NCBI GenBank assembly: GCA_045611845.1
Contig: JAZKXZ010000025.1
Coordinates: 350,577 to 414,576, forward strand
DNA from: Enterocola sp045611845
GTDB lineage: Bacteria > Bacteroidota > Bacteroidia > Bacteroidales > Paludibacteraceae
Length of the DNA stretch: 64,000 nucleotides
Direction of reading: 5' to 3'
The position numbers were made by a program, and so were the translations under genes. Below the pieces are notes generated by a model. It saw only the letters and a list, made by a program, of their open reading frames with translations, was not told the origin of the DNA and ran no database searches. Below are positions 27,077-34,824 of the stretch, piece after piece (within the stretch, counting starts at the first letter, position 1; every line of letters starts with the position of its first letter).

Positions 27077-27484
27077 ATGAAAACAAAATCAAATGTATTA
27101 GCTACATTTCTTGCTGCTGCTGTTTGGGCAGATGGTGAGTACAACGAGTTTGAAAAAGAACTTGTTTTAGAAATTGGCGATGAATTAGGTGTTAAAGGTT
27201 TAGATAAAGACCTAGAAGAATCAATTGCTGCTACCGAAAATATGTCGGAAGAAGAATTGGCAGATGCTTTAGAAGAAGCTGCAAAAGGTGTTGCACCTTC
27301 TGAAAAAGAAGGCATTTTGGCTCTTTGTTTGCAAATGCTATGTGCAGATGCTTATTTATCAGCAGACGAGATGGATAATTTCTTTGCGTTTGCAGATATC
27401 TTAGGTATCGACGAAGACAAAGCACAAGAAATTCTTGACGAATTTGTTGATGAAGAGGAAGATTTAATTATTGAAGAAGATTAA
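27077..27484 (+). CDS. acidic TerB-like protein
   Basis: 135 aa, helical and very acidic. Two TerB-type half-repeats are visible: AAAVWADGEYNEFEKELVLEIGDELG near the N-terminus and LQMLCADAYLSADEMDNFFAFADILGIDEDKA near the C-terminus. TerB-like proteins of tellurite-resistance and related stress systems are thought to bind metal through such acidic residues and to sit at the membrane. The C-terminus is almost wholly Asp/Glu. The family call rests on pattern only. Confidence 0.65.
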   Translation: MKTKSNVLATFLAAAVWADGEYNEFEKELVLEIGDELGVKGLDKDLEESIAATENMSEEELADALEEAAKGVAPSEKEGILALCLQMLCADAYLSADEMDNFFAFADILGIDEDKAQEILDEFVDEEEDLIIEED

Positions 27485-27503
27485 CCTTAAAAAAGTTACA
27501 ATC

Positions 27504-27770
27504 ATGGCAATACAAAAAACAGCATCTGGTAAAGTAGATAAACGTACCAAAGAATATAAAGAAATGGTGGCACGCGCAAAGAAAGCACGTGCAGAAAAAA
27601 AGAAAGCTGCTAAAAAAACAACAATTAAAAAATCTTCTGCTTCTTCTCGTCGTAAAGATGGCCGTTTAGACCAACGTACAAAAGAAGGAAAAGAAGCAGC
27701 AGCACGCATGGCAGCTGCTCGTAAAGCAAAAGGCAGCCTAAAAAATAGACTAAAACGCTTATTTAGTTAA
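27504..27770 (+). CDS. 88-aa basic protein with internal duplication
   Basis: Lys/Arg/Ala-rich protein containing two copies of one motif: GKVDKRTKEYKEMVARAKKA at about 9-28 and GRLDQRTKEGKEAAARMAAA at about 53-72. The shared core is G-x-h-D-x-R-T-K-E-x-K-E. The reading frame extends upstream to 27471 inside the TerB gene. I chose the ATG at 27504 because it avoids the overlap and begins the first repeat cleanly. The composition suggests binding to nucleic acid or to the acidic TerB-like neighbour; this is inference. Confidence 0.65.
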   Translation: MAIQKTASGKVDKRTKEYKEMVARAKKARAEKKKAAKKTTIKKSSASSRRKDGRLDQRTKEGKEAAARMAAARKAKGSLKNRLKRLFS

Positions 27771-27814
27771 TAACAAATACCTTATAATTATTCACTTATT
27801 AAAAAATTACAATT

Positions 27815-28129
27815 ATGGCAGAAATTAAATTAACTGGCAATCTTAAAGTAAAAACTTTAAAAGCAAACTTCAAAGAAGCATTCGGTGCTACTTTACGTGT
27901 TTACAAAAGCAAAAGCTGCAAAGGCGGTTTCGCAGATGACGATGCTACATTAGCATCTATCCGCACAGAAGGTGCTAAAGGCGGCGAACTAGCTATTAAA
28001 GGTAACATGAAAGTAGGTAATTTCGAAGAAAAAGTTGCTGAAATGTATGGTATCGGTGTACAAGTTGCAAACGCTGACGACAGTGCATTAGCAGACAACA
28101 GCGGTACTATTTGCGCAGCTGGTAAATAA
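27815..28129 (+). CDS. 104-aa internally duplicated small protein
   Basis: Two similar halves are visible. Residues 4-48 read IKLTGNLKVKTLKANFKEAF then GATLRVY ... DDATLAS. Residues 59-92 read LAIKGNMKVGNFEEKVAEMY then GIGVQVA ... DDSAL. Each half has a strand-turn-helix-strand pattern reminiscent of a beta-grasp fold, which is only a suggestion. There is no signal or membrane segment. An 11-bp hairpin follows the gene. I recognise the protein as a recurrent hypothetical type but know no function. Confidence 0.7.
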   Translation: MAEIKLTGNLKVKTLKANFKEAFGATLRVYKSKSCKGGFADDDATLASIRTEGAKGGELAIKGNMKVGNFEEKVAEMYGIGVQVANADDSALADNSGTICAAGK

Positions 28130-28147
28130 TAAAATATGGTTTTTGAG

Positions 28148-28175
28148 AACAAGTGGACTTGACTGTCCACTTGTT
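28148..28175 (+). other. intra-operon hairpin
   Basis: 11-bp perfect stem (28148-28158 with 28165-28175), 6-base loop, no T-tract. It may set relative mRNA levels by stabilising the 3' end of the upstream segment. Confidence 0.6.
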
Positions 28176-28199
28176 TACTATGTAAAATAAACTAATTAT

Positions 28200-28379
28200 A
28201 TGGAAGATTCGTTTGGCTATTTAGCATTAGCATTTTTTGTTGTAATAGGGATTGTAGAGTGGTTGTATAATATCGCAGATAAAAGAACAAGTGGTGGAAA
28301 GTTTATGCGATTTATTTTTCATGCAATAGGTACAATAATATTTATTGTAGTTGCAGTAATTTATTGTTTCGCTCAATAA
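28200..28379 (+). CDS. 59-aa two-helix membrane protein
   Basis: Begins MEDSFGYLALAFFVVIGIVEW with a first membrane helix at about 6-24, a basic loop (NIADKRTSGGKFMRF) and a second helix at about 39-57 ending in YCFAQ. The stop is TAA. The small size and the basic loop suggest an inner-membrane hairpin. No family recognised. It lies in line with the operon, 70 bases after the 104-aa gene and 51 before the next. Confidence 0.6.
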   Translation: MEDSFGYLALAFFVVIGIVEWLYNIADKRTSGGKFMRFIFHAIGTIIFIVVAVIYCFAQ

Positions 28380-28430
28380 TAGAAACATATAATATCAAAT
28401 CAGACAATAAAATAAAAACAATATATAAAA

Positions 28431-29702
28431 ATGGCACTAAGTTTCTTAGACAAGCTTAAAGAAGTAGATCTTGGTAAGACATTTGATACCATATCTAATA
28501 TAGCATCTTCAGTTATGGGACCTTCTGAAAGTGATGAAGAAGTATCGGAAAGTGATAAAAAAGATAAAGTACAAACAATAGATTCTATAGAATCATTAGG
28601 TGATTATCTACAAGGACTACAAGAAGGCGCATCTCCTGCCATAGTAATGGCATTACAATCTCAACTTCAATTACTTAAACATATAAAATCGCCTACAATG
28701 TCTTTAATGGCGATAGATAATATTATGGTTTGTCTATACAAATCACTTAAAAGTGCAGAAAGCATACAAGCAAAAGAGGAGTTGAGAGAAGTGTTTGCTT
28801 CACTTTTACAAAGTTTTATATTCGTTTCAGAAGCACAACTAAAATACGAGATAGATAGTAACAAAGAAGAATCTGTGCGTCTGCTTGCAGAAGCAGGTGA
28901 TATGTTGATGTCTAGTGTGAGTGCTGTTGGAAGTCTTGCTATTCCTGTGGCTGCAGGTGCAAAAGTAGGGTGCGCACTGCCAAAAATGGTGAATGTTCTT
29001 GCTACCAATACCGCACAAGGCAGTTTCTTAAGCAGATTGATTTTAGTAAGAGGCAGAAAAGATATTATTGAAGAGAAAAAACGTGATTTCGATAAGACTC
29101 TTAATTTTATTTTTGAAACACTTGATAAATATGCAGAATTAATAGGACCTTCTATTTTACTATATGGTATGCTAAACAGATATGCCCATGGACTTGTAGA
29201 ACGCTTTTCTATGGAACAATACAAATCTGTGGCAAAATCTATAGGTTCTGTAGAGTGTGATAGATTGGATTCTTTAGTAGGGTTTAAAAAAGATGCTCCT
29301 GCTCCTAGTGAATCTAATCCTTTTTCTATGCTTTTCTCTTCTTTATCACAAAATACAGATTTGCAAGAAAGATACAATTACGAATCTATGCTAAGTATTA
29401 AACGTACATTGCAAAGTGATTTGAAAAATAAAGAAACCAAACTTGAAAAGATTAATAATGAAATAGCTGCAGTAGAGGAGGAAATAGGCAAATGTTCTAT
29501 CCTACAAATGAGTAAAAAGAAAACTCTTCAATCTGAACTAGAAAACATAAAAACTAATTATAATGCAGCTTTATCTCAGGTAGAAGAAGTTGAAGAACGC
29601 ATCAGGTTTGTGGATGATATTATTGATCCTGTAGATAAGAAAATAGAAGATTATCGCACCAAATTGTATGGTACAGTAGCAAAATTTGAATTTAATATTT
29701 AA
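28431..29702 (+). CDS. 423-aa helical/coiled-coil protein
   Basis: No signal peptide. The N-terminal part is amphipathic (FLDKLKEVDLGKTFDTISNIASSVMG) with an acidic, serine-rich linker at about 35-50. A helical middle contains an Ala/Gly-rich hydrophobic stretch near 163-185 (SAVGSLAIPVAAGAKVG) that could touch a membrane. A long coiled coil (about 318-405, TLQSDLKNKETKLEKINNEIA) precedes the C-terminus. The family is unknown. It is followed after 14 bases by the next gene, which also carries a short Ala/Gly-rich stretch. Confidence 0.7.
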   Translation: MALSFLDKLKEVDLGKTFDTISNIASSVMGPSESDEEVSESDKKDKVQTIDSIESLGDYLQGLQEGASPAIVMALQSQLQLLKHIKSPTMSLMAIDNIMVCLYKSLKSAESIQAKEELREVFASLLQSFIFVSEAQLKYEIDSNKEESVRLLAEAGDMLMSSVSAVGSLAIPVAAGAKVGCALPKMVNVLATNTAQGSFLSRLILVRGRKDIIEEKKRDFDKTLNFIFETLDKYAELIGPSILLYGMLNRYAHGLVERFSMEQYKSVAKSIGSVECDRLDSLVGFKKDAPAPSESNPFSMLFSSLSQNTDLQERYNYESMLSIKRTLQSDLKNKETKLEKINNEIAAVEEEIGKCSILQMSKKKTLQSELENIKTNYNAALSQVEEVEERIRFVDDIIDPVDKKIEDYRTKLYGTVAKFEFNI

Positions 29703-29716
29703 AAATAAATTTTATT

Positions 29717-30475
29717 ATGGCATTTTTTGACTTATTTAAAAAAAATGATTCTTCATTACCACAAGAATTAGAAAACTTATTAAATATGGTTCTTTCAAAA
29801 GGTGAAATAACCGAAAAAGAAAGAGCAGTTTTGTACGCAAAAGCAGAAAAATTTGATATAAGTGCGGCAGAATTGGACATTATCATAGATTTTCGTTTGC
29901 AAAAAGAAACTCCAAAGAAAAAAGAAGAACCTGTTATTACAGAAGAAGAAATTGATAAGAAAATATCTGAGTTTAAGTATTCTGCAGAAGATTCTATTGA
30001 TGAATTGATTAATAAATATATCTCAATTGGCAATTTATTTACCTTGCCAATAAATAAAAATCAGGAAAAGAAAACTCATAATGCTTTATTGGTATTTATC
30101 AATAGTATAACATTACCAAAAACAAAAGATGATGTATTAGAACTTATTGTTAGAACAAAACCATATTGTAAAACATCAGTTACATCAGAAGCGGCCAAAA
30201 CATTTGCCAATGTTGGTATGACTGTAGCTAAATCTGCTTCTTTGGTTGGTAAAGTTGCTACTCTAGGTTTTGCTAGTAAGGTTATTAATAAAACAGAAGG
30301 ATTAGTTAATAAAGCAATTATGACAGATGATATGGAACTATCTGATGCATGGAAAACGAAACTTTTAGGTCTTATCAAAGAAGCTAAAAGTAAAGAAGAT
30401 ACTGGCTTGTTCTCAAAAACCAATGACTATATTGAAAAACTTAATGCCTTCTCAAAAGAGATAAAGAATCTATAA
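29717..30475 (+). CDS. TerB-like N-terminal domain protein, 252 aa
   Basis: The first 60 residues (LENLLNMVLSKGEITEKERAV, then LYAKAEKFDISAAELDIIIDF) have the spaced helices of a short TerB-like or SHOCT-like unit. A Lys/Glu linker (60-80) and a helical domain follow. Near 155-190 there is an Ala/Gly/Val stretch (FANVGMTVAKSASLVGKVATLG) like the one in the preceding protein, so the two may interact or share a membrane surface. It lies 4 bases before the first DUF4230 gene. Confidence 0.65.
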   Translation: MAFFDLFKKNDSSLPQELENLLNMVLSKGEITEKERAVLYAKAEKFDISAAELDIIIDFRLQKETPKKKEEPVITEEEIDKKISEFKYSAEDSIDELINKYISIGNLFTLPINKNQEKKTHNALLVFINSITLPKTKDDVLELIVRTKPYCKTSVTSEAAKTFANVGMTVAKSASLVGKVATLGFASKVINKTEGLVNKAIMTDDMELSDAWKTKLLGLIKEAKSKEDTGLFSKTNDYIEKLNAFSKEIKNL

Positions 30476-30479
30476 TAAT

Positions 30480-31049
30480 ATGAAGAAAGTATATAGTTTA
30501 ATTGCTATAATTTCCACAATTGTGTTATTATCATCGTGTGGAAATGATGAAAATGCAAAAGAAACAGCCTTTAGCAAAATAGAAAATATGGCGCAATTGG
30601 GAACAGTAGAATATACTATTTCCAAACTTATTATTGCCGATGATGATGCTTTTTACACTTTTGGTGACCGTAAGGTAATTTTTTCATGCAAAGCTACATT
30701 GAAGGCAGGTATAGATATGAAGGATTTTACCAAGGATGACATTGTTATTCATAATAATGCCGTAACTGTAAATCTTCCTGAACCAACTATTTTATCTATG
30801 AATATGCCAATAGAAGATATCAAATGTGAGTATATGAAAGTTGATATGTTGCGTCAAGACTTTGATACAGATGATCGTAATCAACTATTGGTACAAGGAG
30901 AAGAATCGATTCGTGCTGATATTGCTAGTTATGGTATTATTGATAAAGCAAAAGAGAATACCACTATCTTTTTTGAGTCTTTACTTAACCAAGTTGGATT
31001 TGATAATGTTAATATAGTATTCACTTCTAAAGTTGAAAAGGAAAAATAG
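30480..31049 (+). CDS. DUF4230 lipoprotein
   Basis: 189 aa with a lipoprotein signal ending LLSSC (Cys20). The body has the DUF4230 pattern: ...LGTVEYTISKLI..., a strand region IFSCKATLKAGIDMKDFTKDDI, then AVTVNLPEPTIL, and a C-terminal helical part QGEESIRADIASYGIIDKAKEN. DUF4230 proteins are exported and of unknown function. It is paralogous to the next gene, which starts 3 bases on. Confidence 0.82.
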   Translation: MKKVYSLIAIISTIVLLSSCGNDENAKETAFSKIENMAQLGTVEYTISKLIIADDDAFYTFGDRKVIFSCKATLKAGIDMKDFTKDDIVIHNNAVTVNLPEPTILSMNMPIEDIKCEYMKVDMLRQDFDTDDRNQLLVQGEESIRADIASYGIIDKAKENTTIFFESLLNQVGFDNVNIVFTSKVEKEK

Positions 31050-31051
31050 TA

Positions 31052-31777
31052 ATGGAAACTCAAAATATAAATAAACCAGATACAATGTCTAAAATAACAA
31101 ATGTAATTTTAGATAAAGGTGTAGAGAGTGTTAATACTGGTATTCAGGCTATAAAAGTTAAATTAATAATAATTATAGTATCTATTATCGCTATAGCAGC
31201 TACTATTGCACTACTTTATTATAATCCTTTTGGTTGGAAAATTGATTTAGGCTTTAAAAATAATACTCTTAAAATAGAAGATACAGCTAATGTGGTAGAG
31301 AAAGTACGTAGCATATCAGAGTTGACAACATGCTGTTTTTATGAAGAGTATATTTTAAAATCCGAGAAAGATGAAAAGCAAGAAACAAAGAGACTATTTG
31401 GTGGCACTTCAGAAAAGAATATTCATCACGAAATAGTAATTACAGTAAAAGGCTCTGTTAGAGCAGGATTTAACCTTGCAAAACTAAGTGAGAGTGATTT
31501 TGTTGTTCACGGTGATAGTGTTGATATAAATTTACCAGCACCAGAAATTTTTGATGTAATAAGTAACCCATCAGATTATAAAATATTTGTTGAAGAAGGC
31601 AAATGGAGTCATGAGGAAATTGTTGAATTACAATCAAATGGTAAAATGCGTACACTCAACAATGCTCTACAAAGTGGTATTCTTGAAAAAGCAAATATAA
31701 ATGGTAAGGAACATATCACAAATCTACTTAAAGCTTTTGGATTTAATGTTGTAAATGTAAAAACGACTGAGAAATAA
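31052..31777 (+). CDS. DUF4230 protein with membrane anchor
   Basis: 241 aa. A short cytoplasmic N-terminus precedes a strong membrane segment at about 35-58 (IKVKLIIIIVSIIAIAATIALLYY), then an exported DUF4230 domain. It matches its upstream neighbour segment by segment: FNLAKLSESDFVVHGDSVDI with INLPAPEIF against DMKDFTKDDIVIHNNAVTV with NLPEPTIL. The pair looks like a tandem duplication in which one copy became a lipoprotein and the other a single-pass membrane protein. Confidence 0.82.
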   Translation: METQNINKPDTMSKITNVILDKGVESVNTGIQAIKVKLIIIIVSIIAIAATIALLYYNPFGWKIDLGFKNNTLKIEDTANVVEKVRSISELTTCCFYEEYILKSEKDEKQETKRLFGGTSEKNIHHEIVITVKGSVRAGFNLAKLSESDFVVHGDSVDINLPAPEIFDVISNPSDYKIFVEEGKWSHEEIVELQSNGKMRTLNNALQSGILEKANINGKEHITNLLKAFGFNVVNVKTTEK

Positions 31778-31796
31778 TTAATTAAAATAAAATACT

Positions 31797-32039
31797 ATGA
31801 GCAAAGAATATTACAAAAAGAAAATCATTGATTTGAGAGCATCTCTTGCCAAAGAAAAAGAGGCTAAAAAGAAAGACAACGCATACTATGCAAACTTAAT
31901 AAAAGGTGCATCATCACCAAGTAGTAAAGCAAGCTATCGCAAAAATAAAGTAGATAGAGCAGCATCGCACGACCGCCACATTGAATCTTATAAAAAGCAA
32001 ATTGAAAGTGCAAAAGAGAGCTTAAAGCGTTGCAAGTAA
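31797..32039 (+). CDS. 80-aa basic helical protein
   Basis: Lys/Ser/Ala-rich protein with two helical parts, 1-38 (KKKIIDLRASLAKEKEAKKK) and 50-80 (RHIESYKKQIESAKESLK), joined by a serine-rich turn GASSPSSKAS. Probably coiled-coil, with no membrane segment. Family unknown. It lies 13 bases before the channel gene. Confidence 0.62.
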   Translation: MSKEYYKKKIIDLRASLAKEKEAKKKDNAYYANLIKGASSPSSKASYRKNKVDRAASHDRHIESYKKQIESAKESLKRCK

Positions 32040-32051
32040 TCTTACATTACA

Positions 32052-32834
32052 ATGAAACAATTATTAAAGAAAATCTTTCTGCAAGATAAATTTATTTTAT
32101 CTGTAATCTTAATAAACGCTATTATTATTTATTTGCAAGTTAGAGGTTTTGAAAACTCTATTGTAAATAGTATAGATGTGCTTTGTACTATCATTTTTAT
32201 ATGTGAAATGGTGGTAAAACTTGCAGAATTTGGTTGGCGTGGCTACTGGAAAGACGGTTGGAACAAACTAGATGGCATCTTGGTTATTTTGTCTATTCCG
32301 TCGCTTGTTGCCTTATTTATACCTAATAACATGGCAAGTTTGTCTGTGTTATTAGTGCTAAGGGTGTTGCGCGTATTGCGTATTTTCAGGATGTTACACT
32401 TCTTTCCAAACTTTTCAAAAGTAATAAAAGGCTTTCAAGTGGCACTTAAAGAGTCTTATGCAATATGGCTTAGTTTCTTTGTTATTGTTATAGTTTTTGG
32501 TTTGCTCAATTGTAGTTTGTTTAGAGAAGCAGACCCTGAACATTTTGAAACTCCTTTGCGCTCCATTTATGCAGTTTTCCAAATTTGCACTGTAGAGGGA
32601 TGGTATGAAATACCCAATACAATAGCAGAATATTATGGTACTTCTACTATATTGGCAGAACTAGTCCGTTTTTATTTCTGTTTACTTTTAATCTTTGGTG
32701 GTATCATTGGTATGTCTTTTATAAACTCAATTTTCGTGGATGCTATGGTGGCAGACAACAATGATGAAGTGATGCAAAAACTAGATGAAATGCAGAAGTC
32801 TATAGAAGAATTAAAGAAACAATTGAAAGAATGA
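32052..32834 (+). CDS. voltage-gated cation channel (BacNav-like ion_trans)
   Basis: 260 aa, one subunit of a probable homotetramer. Membrane helices S1 to S6 can be placed. S4 carries arginines at every third position (R104, R107, R110, R113 in LRVLRVLRIFRM). The pore region is FQICTVEGWYEIPN, with filter TVEGW at 180-184 aligned to TLESW of NaChBac. S6 is LLLIFGGIIGMSFINSIFVDAMV, followed by a coiled coil at 236-260 as in BacNav channels. Sodium or calcium selectivity cannot be read. It overlaps the next gene by 4 bases. Confidence 0.9.
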   Translation: MKQLLKKIFLQDKFILSVILINAIIIYLQVRGFENSIVNSIDVLCTIIFICEMVVKLAEFGWRGYWKDGWNKLDGILVILSIPSLVALFIPNNMASLSVLLVLRVLRVLRIFRMLHFFPNFSKVIKGFQVALKESYAIWLSFFVIVIVFGLLNCSLFREADPEHFETPLRSIYAVFQICTVEGWYEIPNTIAEYYGTSTILAELVRFYFCLLLIFGGIIGMSFINSIFVDAMVADNNDEVMQKLDEMQKSIEELKKQLKE

Positions 32835-33418
32835 AATACCAAAAGCTTTTAGAAGAAGAATGTAGGAGCATTGTAGATTCTGTTTTAACAGAAATGAGTA
32901 CAACACGTACATTGGTAAAACAGCTGAAATCGGAGAAAGTGCCCAAGGAACCTATTTTGTATCGTTGGTGGTTTCCTGATGATGCAGAGGTGGTAAAACT
33001 AATTCTAAAGCGAGGAACTAAAGATGCAGCTTTAGCCAAATTTATAGAACAAATACATACTTGCACTATAAATGGTAAATTATATTATGCCATCTATTTT
33101 GGCAAGAGCAATAAAGGCTATCGCAGATATATTCAACACGCCAAAGGTAATGCTCGTGTCTCTACCATACGCCATACCTTATATGGATTGTGCATCGGCA
33201 ACAAATATGATAAAGCCAAAGAGCAATTAATAGATGAGATCTTAGAAAAATGCTATTTTGAGTGGATTTCATTTAAAGATGAAGAATATCTAATAGAATG
33301 CATAGAAGGTATATGCATAGCACTAGGCTCATATCCATTAAATATTGATGGCAACCCTTCAATAAGCGAAAACTGGCGTGAACATATACTAGAAAGCAGA
33401 AAATTGAAGAATTATTAA
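32831..33418 (+). CDS. GIY-YIG-like nuclease-fold protein
   Basis: 195 aa, coupled to the channel gene by an ATGA overlap. A helical N-terminus leads into PILYRWWFP (41-49). A GIY-YIG-like core follows: LYYAIYFGKSNKGYRRYIQH (84-103, where YAIYFGKS replaces the canonical GIY...YIG), a HTLYGL helix, and a later glutamate/asparagine region (EYLIECIEG, then PLNIDGNPSISENW). Family membership is inferred from the pattern; catalysis is unproven. It is the last gene of the cluster. Confidence 0.6.
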   Translation: MKYQKLLEEECRSIVDSVLTEMSTTRTLVKQLKSEKVPKEPILYRWWFPDDAEVVKLILKRGTKDAALAKFIEQIHTCTINGKLYYAIYFGKSNKGYRRYIQHAKGNARVSTIRHTLYGLCIGNKYDKAKEQLIDEILEKCYFEWISFKDEEYLIECIEGICIALGSYPLNIDGNPSISENWREHILESRKLKNY

Positions 33419-33473
33419 TGAAATACAATTATAATTTGGTGAAATGTATTTCTGAATAGAAAGTTTTTAAACA

Positions 33474-33653
33474 ATGAATTTATTAACCGAACTATATAAA
33501 ATCTCTGCAAAGTCTGGTTGTGAGGGAGAGATTAAAGAGTTTGTTAGGTCATGCTTAAAAGGGCTATCACTTCAGATTGTAGAGGATGAGATAGGCAATC
33601 TTTTCATTACAAAAGGAGTGGCCGATACGTATCCTTGCATTACAGCGCATTAG
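33474..33653 (+). pseudogene. N-terminal fragment of an M20-type peptidase
   Basis: ATG followed by 59 codons: MNLLTELYKISAKSGCEGEI ... EDEIGNLFITKGVADTYPCITAH, then TAG. This matches the start of zinc aminopeptidases/dipeptidases, in which the TAH is normally followed by LDEV. The frame stops right at the first metal ligand and nothing like the rest of the enzyme follows. The residual frame runs on for only 23 codons. It is a decayed remnant between the cluster and the NYN gene. Confidence 0.7.
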
Positions 33654-33786
33654 GATTATAGTATGTTGAATAGAAATAAGAAACCAAAGAAATGGGTTGT
33701 TCAGACGAAATTATCAATATGATGTTTCAACAAACAACGCTAGCTATTGAATCTTAATTACTAAGGCTGTAAATTTGTGAAAAATC

Positions 33787-33821
33787 CCTCGAGTCATTCA
33801 ATGTGGCTCGAGGTTTTTTTT
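33787..33821. terminator. bidirectional terminator
   Basis: CCTCGAG (33787) and CTCGAGG (33807) form the stem, followed by eight Ts on the plus strand. On the minus strand a shorter T-run follows, so it can end the NYN transcript as well. Confidence 0.85.
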
Positions 33822-33822
33822 G

Positions 33823-34473
33823 TTAATATTTAATTTTGCTGTTTTGTAGTGTTTTCCATTTTGATGGGATAGATAATTCAAATCCGTTTGACAGAGTAAT
33901 CGTATCTGGGAATAGCGCATTTTTAAATTTATTTTCGTAGCGTCTCATTTGTAATGGAATTCCACTCCCCATTGTAGCTAGGTTACTCGAAAATTGATGA
34001 GGTGGGAAGTATATAAAGACATTTATTTTTGCTTCTTTGGCAAGTTCTACTGCAGGAATCATATCGCTATCAGCAGAAACTATTATAGCTAAGTCACAGT
34101 TGTGTTGATATGCGTCTGCAACAATCTGTGTAGCAAAACGTACATCAGATTCTTTTTCCTCGTATGTTTGAATGATATTATGACACTTATAACATTCAAT
34201 CTCCTTTTTTAGATATTTACCCAAGATAAGTTTGAATTTTGGGTTTTCTTTATTGGCTTGGAAGAATGCGTCTTGTCTTTTACGTTTCCCTACGTCAGTA
34301 GGTCTTGCAGAAAAATATTTTACTGCAATTAGTTCTTGATTAGGACGTAAAAATGATTCCATTAATTTTACTATGTCCAACCAATAATACTTTTTCCAAG
34401 GATGTTGTTTTAAACCGTAGTAGAAGTTGAAGCCATCAATGTAGGCTATTACTTTTTGTTTGTTTTCTTCCAT
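33823..34473 (-). CDS. NYN-domain (PIN-like) protein
   Basis: 216 aa. The NYN fold is visible: VIAYIDGFNFYYGL with Asp13 at the N-terminus, KESDVRFATQIVADAYQ in the middle, and LAIIVSADSDMIPAVELAKE with acidic residues in the expected active-site places, then INVFIYFP. A CYKC pair sits between. NYN proteins are predicted metal-dependent ribonucleases in RNA processing or defence. It is monocistronic on the minus strand, with a structured leader upstream and a shared terminator downstream. Confidence 0.85.
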   Translation of the reverse strand: MEENKQKVIAYIDGFNFYYGLKQHPWKKYYWLDIVKLMESFLRPNQELIAVKYFSARPTDVGKRKRQDAFFQANKENPKFKLILGKYLKKEIECYKCHNIIQTYEEKESDVRFATQIVADAYQHNCDLAIIVSADSDMIPAVELAKEAKINVFIYFPPHQFSSNLATMGSGIPLQMRRYENKFKNALFPDTITLSNGFELSIPSKWKTLQNSKIKY

Positions 34474-34488
34474 AAAAATTAAGTTAGG

Positions 34489-34565
34489 ATAAAAAATAAG
34501 CCCTCATAGTTGAGGGCGGGCCTTGGTCTTTCCCAACCAAGGGGGATAATTGTACTGCAAAAATA
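34489..34565 (-). promoter_or_regulatory. NYN promoter with two leader hairpins, attenuator or tiny RNA
   Basis: The -7 box TATTTTTG lies at 34565 to 34558 on the minus strand. Downstream come hairpin CCTTGGT/ACCAAGG (34542-34521) and hairpin GCCCTCA/TGAGGGC (34517-34500), the latter followed by a T-rich run (34499-34491). This terminator-like structure ends 16 bases before the NYN ATG. Confidence 0.6.
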
Positions 34566-34611
34566 CATATTTAATTTGTATTTGCAAAATAATTGTGTTA
34601 AAAGAATTTGA

Positions 34612-34824
34612 ATTCAAGAAATATTTTCTCCCTTGGCTGTCGCAAATTTTGCGACAACTGAGAAATATGCTCGTAGAGATGGTTTTACTCAAGTTATTGA
34701 TATGGAATATTATAATTTAGACGTTATAATATCTGTTTGGTATCGTGTTAAAAGTAGTCAAGGCGTGTTATTCCGCCAGTGGGCAAATAAAGTTCTTAAG
34801 GAATATTTATTAAAGGGTTTTTCT
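34612..34824 (+). pseudogene. internal fragment of a RhuM-family protein
   Basis: An open frame without a proper start encodes AVANFATTEKYARRDGFTQ ... MEYYNLDVIISVWYRVKSSQ ... FRQWANKVLKEYLLKGF, the conserved centre of RhuM family proteins (ANFATT, YYNLDVIISVGYRVKS, RQWA, LKEYLLKGY). Both ends are missing. The left part is cut at about IQEIF and the right part diverges after KGF at the kinase gene end. RhuM genes are usual passengers of genomic islands. Confidence 0.75.

Noticed and set aside
28667..29377. 236-codon minus-strand ORF
   Set aside because: Antisense to the 423-aa coiled-coil gene, with serine-rich shadow composition and no independent signals.
5162..34655. Shared GTCGCAAATTTTGCG at 5163 and 34639 as a common operator
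   Set aside because: It is a short AT-rich palindrome; the second copy is coding sequence of the RhuM remnant, so chance is the simpler explanation.
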